The notes under the pieces were generated by a model, which saw only the letters and a program-made list of their open reading frames with translations, was not told the origin of the DNA and ran no database searches. The translations under genes and the position numbers were made by a program. From contig USIX01000042.1 of NCBI GenBank assembly GCA_900554895.1, forward strand, positions 1 through 16,228: 16,228 bases of DNA, in the 5' to 3' direction. The number at the start of each line of letters is the position of its first letter. Position 1 is the stretch's first letter. This document shows positions 1-6,174 of this stretch, piece by piece. The stretch comes from an uncultured Megamonas sp. (GTDB lineage Bacteria; Bacillota; Negativicutes; Selenomonadales; Selenomonadaceae).

Positions 1-102
1 AACAATAATGCTGGAGTTACAGAGGAACGGCTCCCGGTATCCGTAAAATCAAATACTTCTTTTGCTAATAGTATATCAAAAATTTTAATAAAAATACATT
101 AA
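1..102 (+). CDS. C-terminal end of an unidentified protein (cut by window edge)
   Basis: Frame 1 is open from the first base to a TAA at 100-102 and encodes about 33 residues, including GVTEERLPVSVKSNTSFANS and a short hydrophobic, basic tail (SKILIKIH). A plus-strand terminator follows about 90 bases later, which supports a real plus-strand gene ending here. I do not recognise the family. It could belong to the mobile element or to the region left of it. The next 90 bases are very AT-rich and show nothing else. Confidence 0.35.
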   Translation, partial: NNNAGVTEERLPVSVKSNTSFANSISKILIKIH

Positions 103-193
103 TTATTAATTATAAGGACATAAATAGGTATACTATGCTTAATAATTTTATTATGTTATAATTAATTAGCAACATATTTATAGTTTATTATAG

Positions 194-227
194 TAAAGAG
201 AGCTTTTATAGGGCTCTCTCTTTTTTA
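194..227 (+). terminator. Rho-independent terminator
   Basis: The stem AGAGAGC / GGCTCTCT has a short AT loop and is followed by a run of six T (plus strand). It sits downstream of the partial plus-strand gene ending at 102 and overlaps the decayed 3' end of the convergent peptide pseudogene. On the minus strand the stem is followed only by a weak T stretch. Confidence 0.75.
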
Positions 228-489
228 TAAAATTCTTTTCTCAAGTAAAAAATATTGCTATTATCCACGCTGTAATTACTTCCGCCACCAATAACTGCCG
301 AAATTGAGCCGCCGACTGACCCGAGTATTTTCCCGATTAGAGAATTAGAAGCAAGTTACGCCAATTTGCTTAAAATCCCGCTTATTGCACTTATAATGAA
401 TTCAACACCCGAAACCACTGCACCAACAAATGAATTAAATGCTCCTGATAATTTTCACATTTGTTTCTTTTATATTCATTATTGTTCAT
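206..489 (-). pseudogene. Frameshifted glycine-rich hydrophobic peptide (bacteriocin-like) gene
   Basis: On the minus strand an ATG at 489-487 has a good ribosome site (TAGGAG, 8 nt upstream) and a TATAAT box at 530-525. The frame opens MNNNEYKRNKCE. One missing A in the following A-run, by my reading, shifts the frame; the other frame then continues SGAFNSFVGAVVSGVEFIIS, AISGILSKLA, an in-frame TAA at 358-356, then LASNSLIGKILGSVGGSISA, VIGGGSNYSVDNSNIFYL. The repaired product would be a roughly 90-aa peptide with a charged N-terminus, glycine/alanine/serine-zipper helices and no obvious enzyme motif. Such composition is typical of class II bacteriocins and other membrane-active peptides, but also of small holin-like proteins; the assignment is inference. 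One frameshift plus one stop means the gene is dead unless recoded. A bidirectional terminator at 556-592 separates it from the replication operon. Confidence 0.5.
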
Positions 490-555
490 CTTGATAACTC
501 CTATGGATAAAAAATTATATAAATATTATATCGTGTTAAAGGGGGTGTAAATAAA

Positions 556-592
556 TAAAAAGCACCATTCCCAAAAGGAATAATGCTTTTTG
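556..592. terminator. Bidirectional terminator closing the early operon
   Basis: The arms AAAAAGCA..ATTCC and GGAAT..TGCTTTTT form an interrupted stem with a T run on both strands. It lies just after the stop of the 68-aa gene (minus strand) and so ends the leftward replication operon. Confidence 0.7.
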
Positions 593-609
593 TCTTATTT
601 GCGGAATTA

Positions 610-816
610 TTAAGCCTGTGCCGTACTGCTTTCTAAGATGTTAATCAACGCATCAAAATCATTTGCTTTTATTGTTTTAAATTTTATTGTACAAATACCG
701 TTATCTTGACTGTATAGTATATTAGCAATACTTTTGCTAACCTGTAAACCGCTTTTATTTTTGGTTATTGTTAAAATCTTATTAGTTTCATCATCAAATA
801 TTAAAATATTTTTCAT
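610..816 (-). CDS. Hypothetical protein, 68 aa, last gene of the early operon
   Basis: A small soluble protein with alternating beta-type and charged segments (MKNILIFDDETNKILTITKN at the start, a helical end FDALINILESS). I do not recognise it. The chosen ATG at 816 is preceded by a strong ribosome site (AAAGGTGG, 4-5 nt before it); a GTG 15 bases upstream is in frame but the ribosome site would lie inside the gene. The stop of the upstream dnaB-like gene at 833 lies only 16 bases before this start, so the two are probably translated together. Its place after the helicase suggests an accessory early-phage function, but nothing in the sequence says which. Confidence 0.7.
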   Translation of the reverse strand: MKNILIFDDETNKILTITKNKSGLQVSKSIANILYSQDNGICTIKFKTIKANDFDALINILESSTAQA

Positions 817-832
817 GTTGCCACCTTTCACA

Positions 833-2128
833 TCATATCAGTAAGTCATTAAATTTGCAAAATTGGCTATGGAAAAACAGTTTAATATCTTTTAATGCTC
901 CGTTTCTGTGTTTAGCTACATAAAGATGCACAATATCTTTTTCTTCTTCTGTACCTGTTTTATATAAAAACATTACAATATCCGCGTCTTGTTCTATTGC
1001 GCCGCTTTCCTTTAGGTTGGATAACATAGGTTTATTCTGTTTTTCCGTTTCTCTGTTTAATTGGGAGAGTGCTATAATTGGTATTTGCAATTCTTTAGCT
1101 AGTAATTTTAATTCTCTTGTTATCTTTGCAATTTCCTGTTGTCTGTTTTCTGCTTTTGTGTCCGTTACCATTAATTGCAAATAATCTAAAACAATAAGCT
1201 GTATATCCTCTTTAGCTTTTAATTTTTGGGCTTTAGAACGTAATTCAGATATGTTTAATCTTGCGGTATCATCAATAAAAAGCGGCGCGTTAGAGATTTT
1301 GTCAGCTGACCTTATAAGTTTTTGCCAATCGTCTTCTTCTAAACTGCCTAATCTTATTTTATTGCTGTCAACTAATCCGTCTATACTAAAAAGTCTATTA
1401 TATAGTTCCGGCTTAGACATTTCCAGAGAAAAGAAAGCAACAGGTTTTTTATATTTTATAGCAACGGCACCCGCTACGCCTAGACTAAAAGCCGTTTTTC
1501 CTACTGCCGGACGTGCCGCCAAAATAATAAGATTTCCTTTTTGCAATCCGCCAGTTAATTTATCTAGGTCTGTAAAACCGGTATAAAGTCCCGATATCTT
1601 GCCCTTTTGGCGGTCATTACATCTTTTTTCTATGTCCGTATACGCCTGCATTGTGTCATTTTTCGGGTTTGGTAGCTGGTCGTTTTTTAAGGCTTTCATT
1701 TCTAACAACTCATTCTTAGCCTTATAGATACCGTCGTAAATATTTTTATCGTCGCAATAATACATAATCTTATTTAGTTTTGCCTGTAAATTCCGTCTTA
1801 AAGCATTTTCTTTTACGATGTCGGCATAATATTTTATATTCGCGGCTGATGGAACATAATTCGCTAGGTCTGTAACATAAGAAATACCGCCAACTTTTTC
1901 AAGTATCCGTTTGTTCTCCAGTTCAGCTATTGTTGTTGTTAAATCAATATTTGTCTTTTTATCGAACATTTCCAGCATAATGGAATATATTTCCTTGTTC
2001 GCCGGTCTGTAAAAATCTAAAGGTGTCAAGATGTCTTTGACGGTGTTTATTGCCTTAAAGGTATCCGTATTTATAATTATTGCGCCCAAAACGCTTTTTT
2101 CCGCGTCTATGTTAAAATATTCTTTCAT
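833..2128 (-). CDS. dnaB: Phage-type replicative DNA helicase, DnaB family
   Basis: A 431-aa DnaB-family hexameric helicase that would unwind DNA at the element's origin. The N-terminal domain (about 1-100) opens EKSVLGAIIIN with LDFYRPANKEIY, which is the usual DnaB N-terminal pattern. The RecA-like ATPase domain (about 180-431) has Walker A ARPAVGKT (205-212), SLEMSK (234-239), Walker B LIVLDYLQL (311-319), ALSQLNR (353-359) and KHRNG (406-410), so all core motifs are present. The start ATG at 2128 follows AAAGGAGGAAG at good spacing; an in-frame ATG 60 bases upstream has no ribosome site. Length is slightly below chromosomal DnaB (about 440-470). The gene follows the initiator gene with a gap of 146 bases and is tightly coupled to the 68-aa gene. 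The pairing with an iteron-binding initiator indicates that the element replicates with its own loader and helicase. It is a mobile-element paralogue, not the chromosomal dnaB. Confidence 0.95.
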   Translation of the reverse strand: MKEYFNIDAEKSVLGAIIINTDTFKAINTVKDILTPLDFYRPANKEIYSIMLEMFDKKTNIDLTTTIAELENKRILEKVGGISYVTDLANYVPSAANIKYYADIVKENALRRNLQAKLNKIMYYCDDKNIYDGIYKAKNELLEMKALKNDQLPNPKNDTMQAYTDIEKRCNDRQKGKISGLYTGFTDLDKLTGGLQKGNLIILAARPAVGKTAFSLGVAGAVAIKYKKPVAFFSLEMSKPELYNRLFSIDGLVDSNKIRLGSLEEDDWQKLIRSADKISNAPLFIDDTARLNISELRSKAQKLKAKEDIQLIVLDYLQLMVTDTKAENRQQEIAKITRELKLLAKELQIPIIALSQLNRETEKQNKPMLSNLKESGAIEQDADIVMFLYKTGTEEEKDIVHLYVAKHRNGALKDIKLFFHSQFCKFNDLLI

Positions 2129-2243
2129 GTTAAAATCTTCCTCCTTTGTTATTAGAGTCATTTTAAGCCATTTTCTCGCCATGCACATATAAACATATAC
2201 ATAATATATTTTTTAGCCGTTTACGGAACTGATAGGTGTATTT

Positions 2244-2264
2244 AAACATGTTTTGTGGTATAAT
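2244..2264 (+). promoter_or_regulatory. Possible antisense promoter and AAACATGTTT palindrome
   Basis: In the gap between the initiator and helicase genes there is a perfect 10-bp palindrome AAACATGTTT (2244-2253) followed by TGGTATAAT (2256-2264), an extended -10 on the plus strand. No good -35 is visible. Transcription from it would run antisense into the initiator gene 3' end. The evidence is sequence pattern only. Confidence 0.25.
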
Positions 2265-2274
2265 ATATATACAT

Positions 2275-3195
2275 TTAAAATGTTGCAAAAGGCTCTTGGT
2301 AATATGGCTTTTTACATGGTTCAGTTTCTTGCGGTTGGCTATTGCCTGCCGCTTCTGTTATTTCATCTTCCCACCGTTCACCATTCAGCCATGTTGTTGG
2401 ATAGGGTATATACTTTCCTTTTTCTTTTAGCCAATCCTCAGAATTACTTTGGGTTTTGACCGCTGACAGAATTTGCTTGAACAGCTCATCACTAGGTTTC
2501 AGTTTAAGCCATATTTTTAAGGCATTGGCTTTAGCTCTTTTCTTAGGGTATAATTGCCAAAACTCATTGAACATCTGCAAATACTTTTCTTCTTGTTTTT
2601 TCTTAGAAGATGTATTTTTCTTTTTCTCTGAAGTAGGTACTTTGGTATCTGCTTCTTTTTTTGTATTAGAATTATTATCTTCTTGAGAAAAAGACACAGT
2701 GTCAATCTCTGATTGACTATATATATTATTCTTATACTTATTCTTATATATATTCTTATTGTGTCTAATTTTGCGACTGTTTACTGTCTGATTTTGCGAC
2801 TGTTTACCCTCTAATTTTGCGACTGTTTGCTCGTCTAACCCTCTAATTTTGAGACTGTTTAAAAATAAAGATTTTATCTTAATTTCATTTATAGAATATA
2901 TACTTATATTTCCGCCTTTGCTGGCATTTTTGATAAGATATTCATCATTTACTAGTTTTTTTAATGCTCTTATTGCTGTATCTTTGCTGACGTTAAATTC
3001 TTTTTGAATATATGTGAAACTGCCTGTATATTCCTTGCTTTGAACATTGAAGCTAAGAATTTCACTTAATATAGCTCGTTCCAGTGGTTTAAGTCCTAGC
3101 GTTCTAAATACTTTATAGTCTTTAACAAATAAGAAATCATTGTCTTTCAATATGTCTTTAAGTGTTTTTTCTGTATTCTTTTCACCCTCTTTCAT
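2275..3195 (-). CDS. Phage replication initiator protein (winged-helix N-terminus, origin inside the gene)
   Basis: A 306-aa protein with three parts. Residues about 30-105 form a winged helix-turn-helix (KPLERAILSEILSFN, then SKDTAIRALKKLVNDEYLI) expected to bind the origin. Residues about 120-205 are a Lys/Asn/Ser-rich linker. The C-terminal part carries EFWQLYPKKRAKANALKIWL (211-230) and YPTTWLNGERWEDE (about 255-268), a signature often seen in phage replication proteins and likely to contact the helicase. The reading frame of the linker region coincides with four DNA iterons and an AT-rich tract (2693-2861), as in lambda gene O. The ATG at 3195 is chosen because AAGGGAAG lies about 10 nt upstream; the GTG at 3204 would be too close to it. 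It lies upstream of the DnaB-like helicase in the same leftward operon, matching an initiator/helicase pair. The family name is inferred from motifs and context. Confidence 0.85.
   Translation of the reverse strand: MKEGEKNTEKTLKDILKDNDFLFVKDYKVFRTLGLKPLERAILSEILSFNVQSKEYTGSFTYIQKEFNVSKDTAIRALKKLVNDEYLIKNASKGGNISIYSINEIKIKSLFLNSLKIRGLDEQTVAKLEGKQSQNQTVNSRKIRHNKNIYKNKYKNNIYSQSEIDTVSFSQEDNNSNTKKEADTKVPTSEKKKNTSSKKKQEEKYLQMFNEFWQLYPKKRAKANALKIWLKLKPSDELFKQILSAVKTQSNSEDWLKEKGKYIPYPTTWLNGERWEDEITEAAGNSQPQETEPCKKPYYQEPFATF
2693..2861. other. Putative replication origin inside the initiator gene
   Basis: Within about 170 bp there are four iterons (2764-2861), an AT-rich stretch with three 11-nt repeats of TTATTCTTATA type (about 2726-2760, period 12) and two overlapping palindromes, GACAC-A-GTGTC (2693-2703) and GTCAATC-TCT-GATTGAC (2701-2717). 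Order and scale match the lambda-type origin (iterons, AT-rich unwinding region, palindrome) that lies in the middle of its initiator gene. The pattern is seen directly; the function is inferred. Confidence 0.75.
2764..2861. repeat. Four 20-bp iterons
   Basis: Copies of TCTAATTTTGCGACTGTTTA start at 2764, 2787, 2810 and 2842. Copies 2, 3 and 4 each differ from copy 1 at one position. The first three have a 23-bp period; the fourth is offset by an extra 9 bp. Because 23 is not a multiple of 3, the copies are read in different codon frames of the initiator gene, so conservation acts on DNA and not on protein. Confidence 0.9.
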
Positions 3196-3243
3196 TGGGT
3201 TCACTTCCCTTCTTTTGGCTGTTTTGTATCGTTAGAGGAAAAC

Positions 3244-3280
3244 AGCCCCTAATATAATAAAATCGGGGGCTTTATTTTTA
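3244..3280 (+). terminator. Hairpin with T-rich tail between HTH and initiator genes
   Basis: AGCCCC(T) pairs with (G)GGGGCT across a 14-nt AT loop and is followed on the plus strand by TTTATTTTTA. On the minus strand, where the flanking genes are, the stem is followed by only four T, so leftward termination would be partial at best. Confidence 0.5.
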
Positions 3281-3325
3281 TAAATATATTTAGTAAAATT
3301 TACTTGCAAAATATTTTTATTTGTT

Positions 3326-3350
3326 GCCTTGCTTATGCAGGGCTTTTTTT
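3326..3350 (+). terminator. Strong plus-strand terminator overlapping the end of the HTH gene
   Basis: GCCTTGC / GCAGGGC (7 bp, one G·U) with loop TTAT and seven T on the plus strand. The loop contains the stop codon of the minus-strand HTH gene. No plus-strand gene lies upstream, so it would stop antisense transcripts. Confidence 0.5.
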
Positions 3351-3593
3351 ATTGTCCTTTTTTAAATAATCAGCACTTTCTTCCTGTAGAAATTGCTTAA
3401 AGTCCGCCACGTTTACAAGTCTTAAACCATAGCTAAGGTCTAAGAAACTGTCTTTATATTTTGGCAGTGTCCGCATTTTATTCAAATTTCGCCAAATGGT
3501 AGTTCTTCCCATATCAAAAAGTTTACCGAGATTACCGGCTTTAATAAAAATCTTGCCGTCATCTGCTGTATATTCTTTTAAAACAACTTTCAT
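3333..3593 (-). CDS. Small helix-turn-helix protein, excisionase-like
   Basis: An 86-aa protein with a helix-turn-helix at about residues 18-40 (GNLGKLFDMGRTTIWRNLNK) and a second helical part (VADFKQFLQEESADYL) ending in a basic tail. The fold pattern resembles phage excisionase/MerR-like DNA-binding proteins that recognise one side of an operator. The start has a very strong ribosome site (AAAGGAGGTGA, 7 nt before ATG). It is the first gene of the leftward block containing the initiator and helicase, so it may be an early regulator or the directionality factor for the integrase at 6871. A copy of a 34-bp direct repeat lies 55-90 bases upstream, and the second copy lies just before the integrase gene. 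Xis function is inference; a plain early regulator is equally possible. Confidence 0.7.
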   Translation of the reverse strand: MKVVLKEYTADDGKIFIKAGNLGKLFDMGRTTIWRNLNKMRTLPKYKDSFLDLSYGLRLVNVADFKQFLQEESADYLKKDNKKSPA

Positions 3594-3647
3594 GCGCTCT
3601 CACCTCCTTTCTAGGGAATTTTTTTAATTATATTAACAGCTTATAAA

Positions 3648-3681
3648 AAACGATTAAAAAGCATTTTAGAAGGTGGCTAGT
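3648..3681 (+). repeat. Direct repeat, left copy (34 bp)
   Basis: A 34-bp sequence with core AGCATTTTAGAAGGTGGC (3660-3677) recurs in the same orientation at 6811-6843; the copies differ only by one A in an A-run. This copy is between the 86-aa HTH gene and the 85-aa gene. Confidence 0.9.
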
Positions 3682-3689
3682 ACGTTTAT

Positions 3690-3947
3690 TTATTTCTTGC
3701 TTCTTGCGTATTGCATGGTTAAATAATTTATATCTTTTTTTGTAAAACCTTTTCGTATTAAGGCACATTCATAATTTGTGGCATCTGTATGACATTCCAA
3801 TAGTTTATCTATTAAAATTCCGATTATATATTCATTGCCGTCTACTAACGAGTATATTGCTGTTAGTATGTCGTCAATATGTTTTTCGCTGATGTTTAAC
3901 TGCTCAAGTTCTTCTTTTGTTTCTTCTGTTAATTTGTCATAATTCAT
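3690..3947 (-). CDS. Hypothetical protein, 85 aa
   Basis: An acidic, mostly alpha-helical small protein (KLTEETKEELEQLNISEKHI near the start, ending MQYARSKK). I do not recognise it and see no catalytic motif. The ATG at 3947 has GGAGAG about 10 nt upstream. It lies 89 bases after the Cro-like gene on the same strand, so it is probably the second gene of the leftward early transcript. This is where temperate phages often keep small early regulators or antirepressors, but the sequence gives no direct support for that. Confidence 0.7.
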   Translation of the reverse strand: MNYDKLTEETKEELEQLNISEKHIDDILTAIYSLVDGNEYIIGILIDKLLECHTDATNYECALIRKGFTKKDINYLTMQYARSKK

Positions 3948-4036
3948 ATTTACTACTCTCCGTATTCACATAAACTTATGTCTATGGTTATCGTTATCTG
4001 CCATGGGCTTTTTTGTTGCCTTTGGCGGTCAGCTCA

Positions 4037-4240
4037 TTAATCCTTAATTAAGTCTTTCGGTTCTTTGATATCAAGTGCAATTGCTATTTTGCCTAAGGTT
4101 TTTAAACTGTAAACAGCGTTATTTTTTAACATTCTAGATAATGTAGCATCTGATATTTGCGCTTTTTGTGCTAAGTCGGTAGCATTAAACATCTTTTTAG
4201 CCATTGCATTATCTAAAATTTTGCGTTCAAGATTTAACAT
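4037..4240 (-). CDS. Cro-like XRE-family DNA-binding protein
   Basis: A 67-aa single-domain helix-turn-helix protein of the XRE/Cro type: NATDLAQKAQISDATLSRML is the HTH (about residues 19-38), followed by SLKTLGKIAIALDIKEPKDL, the standard fourth/fifth helix ending. The ribosome site AAAGGAGGA is ideal. It is first in the leftward transcript from a TTGAAA/TATACT promoter and divergent to the larger XRE repressor at 4408, the standard layout of a temperate-phage switch. By analogy it would shut off the repressor promoter and favour early gene expression; that role is inferred from position. Confidence 0.85.
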   Translation of the reverse strand: MLNLERKILDNAMAKKMFNATDLAQKAQISDATLSRMLKNNAVYSLKTLGKIAIALDIKEPKDLIKD

Positions 4241-4280
4241 TATTTTTCCTCCTTTTTGCCAATTTAATATAATTATATGA

Positions 4281-4298
4281 CTTAATAATCCAATTAAG
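4281..4298. promoter_or_regulatory. Candidate operator of the genetic switch
   Basis: CTTAATAATCCAATTAAG is a perfect 6-bp inverted repeat around a 6-bp spacer. It starts immediately downstream of the leftward -10 box, covering the expected start of the cro-like transcript, as expected for a dimeric XRE repressor site. I see no second clear copy at the rightward promoter. Confidence 0.5.
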
Positions 4299-4327
4299 AG
4301 TATACACTTTTATATAATAAATTTCAA
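4299..4327 (-). promoter_or_regulatory. Leftward early promoter
   Basis: On the minus strand TTGAAA (4327-4322), a 17-bp spacer and TATACT (4304-4299). It drives the cro-like gene and probably the early operon. The operator-like inverted repeat adjoins it. Confidence 0.75.
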
Positions 4328-4357
4328 TCCTTTTTGAACATATTTTTAAAAATATTA

Positions 4358-4386
4358 TTGATTTCCTCTTTTTTGGATTATATAAT
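4358..4386 (+). promoter_or_regulatory. Rightward repressor promoter
   Basis: TTGATT (4358-4363), a 17-bp spacer and TATAAT (4381-4386). The expected start near 4393 is only a few bases before the ribosome site AGAGGTG of the repressor gene, so the 5' leader would be very short, reminiscent of repressor-maintenance promoters. Confidence 0.75.
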
Positions 4387-4407
4387 AAATATAAAGAGGT
4401 GAATGTA

Positions 4408-5016
4408 ATGAGCTTTCAAGAAAATTTGAAATACTATAGAGAGAAAGCAGGTTATAAAACGGCTAAAGAGTTAGCGGACGCGTTAAATCTTCCTTATAAC
4501 ACTTATGCAGGATATGAGAGCAAAAACCGAGAGCCAAAATATCAAATGTTATGTAAAATAGCTGATTTACTGAATGTTTCCATAGATGAGCTGCTAGGAC
4601 GAAAGAATAATATATTAGGCAATAATGAAGATGAACGATTAGAAAAAGAAATAGATAATGTTTTAAGTCATGGTTTACTAGGTGATGTATTTTCGGGGCT
4701 TAATCCTATTGAATTAAAGTTGATAAATATACTTAAGGAGGATATTACTTTTCAAATTCATACTGATAAATCAAATCAAACTTTGAATATACCGAAAATG
4801 AAAATTATTGAAGGTTTTAATAATATTGATGATGATTTTAGACGGAGAAAAAAAGTAGAAAAAGAAAAATACATCTATTCTCAAATCTTAGAGCGTATAG
4901 ATATATTAAGAAAAGCTACTGATACTACACAAAAAGAAATTAATTCTCTTATAGATATAGCTTTTAAGATTTATCAATATAAATTTCCAGAACTACTTAA
5001 ACTAATTAATAAATAA
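4408..5016 (+). CDS. XRE-family repressor, 202 aa, without a peptidase domain
   Basis: The N-terminal XRE domain (about residues 3-66) contains TAKELADALNLPYNTYAGYE and SKNREPKYQMLCKIADLLNV, then SIDELLGRK, a very typical CI-like HTH. The remaining 135 residues are charged and helical (LEKEIDNVL, RRRKKVEKEKYIYSQILERI) and show no S24/LexA peptidase signature such as a Ser-Lys dyad region. It is therefore unlikely to be inactivated by RecA-stimulated self-cleavage; induction would need another route, for example an antirepressor or an ImmA-type protease, neither of which is seen here. ATG at 4408 is chosen over GTG at 4399, which lies inside the ribosome site. Divergent from the Cro-like gene, it is the presumed lysogeny repressor. 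Confidence 0.85.
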   Translation: MSFQENLKYYREKAGYKTAKELADALNLPYNTYAGYESKNREPKYQMLCKIADLLNVSIDELLGRKNNILGNNEDERLEKEIDNVLSHGLLGDVFSGLNPIELKLINILKEDITFQIHTDKSNQTLNIPKMKIIEGFNNIDDDFRRRKKVEKEKYIYSQILERIDILRKATDTTQKEINSLIDIAFKIYQYKFPELLKLINK

Positions 5017-5493
5017 ATATGTTTATGATGTCAAATTCAAAGCACTTATGCTAAAAGAATATACAGTAAATACATCACTGCTAAAAAGAAAGTAAGCATC
5101 TTACTTTGAATAGAGCTGAATTTTCAGTTGAATAAAGATTAAGTTAATCATTCTCCAGAAATAGTGTGGCGGTTTTATTCGGCATTTAATCAGCTTAAAA
5201 TTGCACCGATTAAAACTTTTACAAATATCACGGTGGAAAATTCCGCTTTGATTGGCTCTCACTGAATGTAAAATTGCGTTCGTTGACAAAGAAAGGATTT
5301 TATTTTGCTTTAGGCTAATCATATGCACTCGCTAAAGAAAACGCTTTAAATCGGCTCTCAGAAGGTCTGTTTTTCGTTTACTCAGCAGAAAAGTCGGCTC
5401 AGTTAATGTTGATGTTATTAGCTCTCCTTAATTTTTAGGTCAGTGATTTTCCTATCTTAGAACCGCCAAAATATACAGAAATGAGGTGTAATT
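5017..5493. other. Long intergenic region before the Uma2 pair
   Basis: No convincing gene lies in these 477 bases. Its only recognisable content is a 59-bp sequence at 5316-5374 repeated between the Uma2 genes, and several scattered GGCTCTCA-like words (about 5253, 5352, 5418). It may contain remains of an older gene copy, but I could not align it with Uma2 coding sequence by eye. Confidence 0.5.
5316..5374 (+). repeat. 59-bp leader repeat, copy 1
   Basis: Aligns without gaps to 6094-6152 with 46 of 59 positions identical. Shared blocks are TAATCATATG, AAAGAAAACG, CGGCTCTCA, AAGGTC and a final TTTTT. It lies 119 bases upstream of the first Uma2 gene. Confidence 0.8.
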
Positions 5494-6081
5494 ATGGATA
5501 ATTTAGCATATAAAGATGATTATAGGATATCTGAAATGATTGACGGCGTTACCGTCATGATGTCGCCGCGCCCTGCCGTTGAACATTCGACGGTAAGCTT
5601 TAACATTGCCACCATTTTCAAGACTTATTTACGTGGAAAAACTTGCAGGGCGTTCAATGACGGGATAGCAGTCTTTTTAGACGACAAGAATTATTATGTA
5701 CCTGATGCCATGATTGTATGTGATAGAAGCAAGATACATCATGACGGCATACACGGCGCGCCCGATTTGGTTGTTGAAGTTCTCTCGCGTGGAACGTACC
5801 GGAACGACAGAGGCAGAAAAAAAGATGTCTACGAAAAAGCGGGCGTAAAAGAATATTGGATTGTCGACGTTAAAAGTCGAATTGTAGAGGTCTATTTGAA
5901 CGGCGAAAATGGCTTTTATTTAGATGACGCTTACGAATATCACACACCTGAGGAACTGGAAGCCGACAGCAAATTAGATAAAGATGACCCACGTAAATTG
6001 GATAAAATCGACACAGAAATAAAAGTTTCCTTGTATGACGATTTGATTGTTTATTTGGCTGACGTTTTTGAAGATGTTTAA
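5494..6081 (+). CDS. Uma2-family (DUF820) putative PD-(D/E)XK nuclease, copy 1
   Basis: A 195-aa Uma2/DUF820 protein. Family marks are the N-terminal RISEMIDGVTVMMSPRP, YVPDAMIVCD (PD at 70-71), GAPDLVVEVLSR (D91, E95) and KKDVYEKAGVKEYWIVD (about 109-125). The family has a restriction-endonuclease-like fold with predicted metal-dependent nuclease activity; the cellular role is not well established. The ATG has GAGGTG 6 nt upstream. It is followed after 93 bases by a paralogue of identical length, roughly half identical by eye. Position between the lysogeny repressor and the integrase, on the repressor strand, is that of lysogenic-conversion genes in temperate phages, so a role in the lysogen (for example against other DNA) is possible but only inferred. 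Confidence 0.85.
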   Translation: MDNLAYKDDYRISEMIDGVTVMMSPRPAVEHSTVSFNIATIFKTYLRGKTCRAFNDGIAVFLDDKNYYVPDAMIVCDRSKIHHDGIHGAPDLVVEVLSRGTYRNDRGRKKDVYEKAGVKEYWIVDVKSRIVEVYLNGENGFYLDDAYEYHTPEELEADSKLDKDDPRKLDKIDTEIKVSLYDDLIVYLADVFEDV

Positions 6082-6093
6082 TTTTCACAGGTG

Positions 6094-6152
6094 TAATCAT
6101 ATGTATCCGCCAAAGAAAACGGCGCAGAACGGCTCTCATAAGGTCGCTTTTT
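6094..6152 (+). repeat. 59-bp leader repeat, copy 2
   Basis: Counterpart of 5316-5374. It fills most of the gap between the two Uma2 genes and ends 22 bases before the second start codon. In this copy CGCC and GGCG around AAAGAAAAC could form a small stem, which copy 1 does not preserve. Confidence 0.8.
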
Positions 6153-6174
6153 AATGAAGAAACGAGGTGAAACA

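Noticed and set aside
282..292. TTCCGCCA resembling the tRNA-Ser 3' end, as a left attachment site
   Set aside because: The match is only 8 bases, is in the wrong orientation and lies within the peptide pseudogene.
1251..1586. A 111-codon plus-strand ORF opposite the helicase gene
   Set aside because: It is antisense to conserved DnaB motifs, without a ribosome site or recognisable protein pattern.
2236..2459. Overlapping plus-strand ORFs of 64-68 codons opposite the initiator gene
   Set aside because: They lack ribosome sites and lie antisense to a convincing gene; their hydrophobic look comes from reading its Lys/Asn-rich codons backwards.
2764..2861. CRISPR array
   Set aside because: Four 20-bp repeats with 3- and 12-bp spacers are too close and lie inside a coding gene; they are iterons.
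5101..5328. A 75-codon minus-strand ORF in the long intergenic region
   Set aside because: No ribosome site and no family pattern. It could be part of a decayed gene, but I cannot support it.
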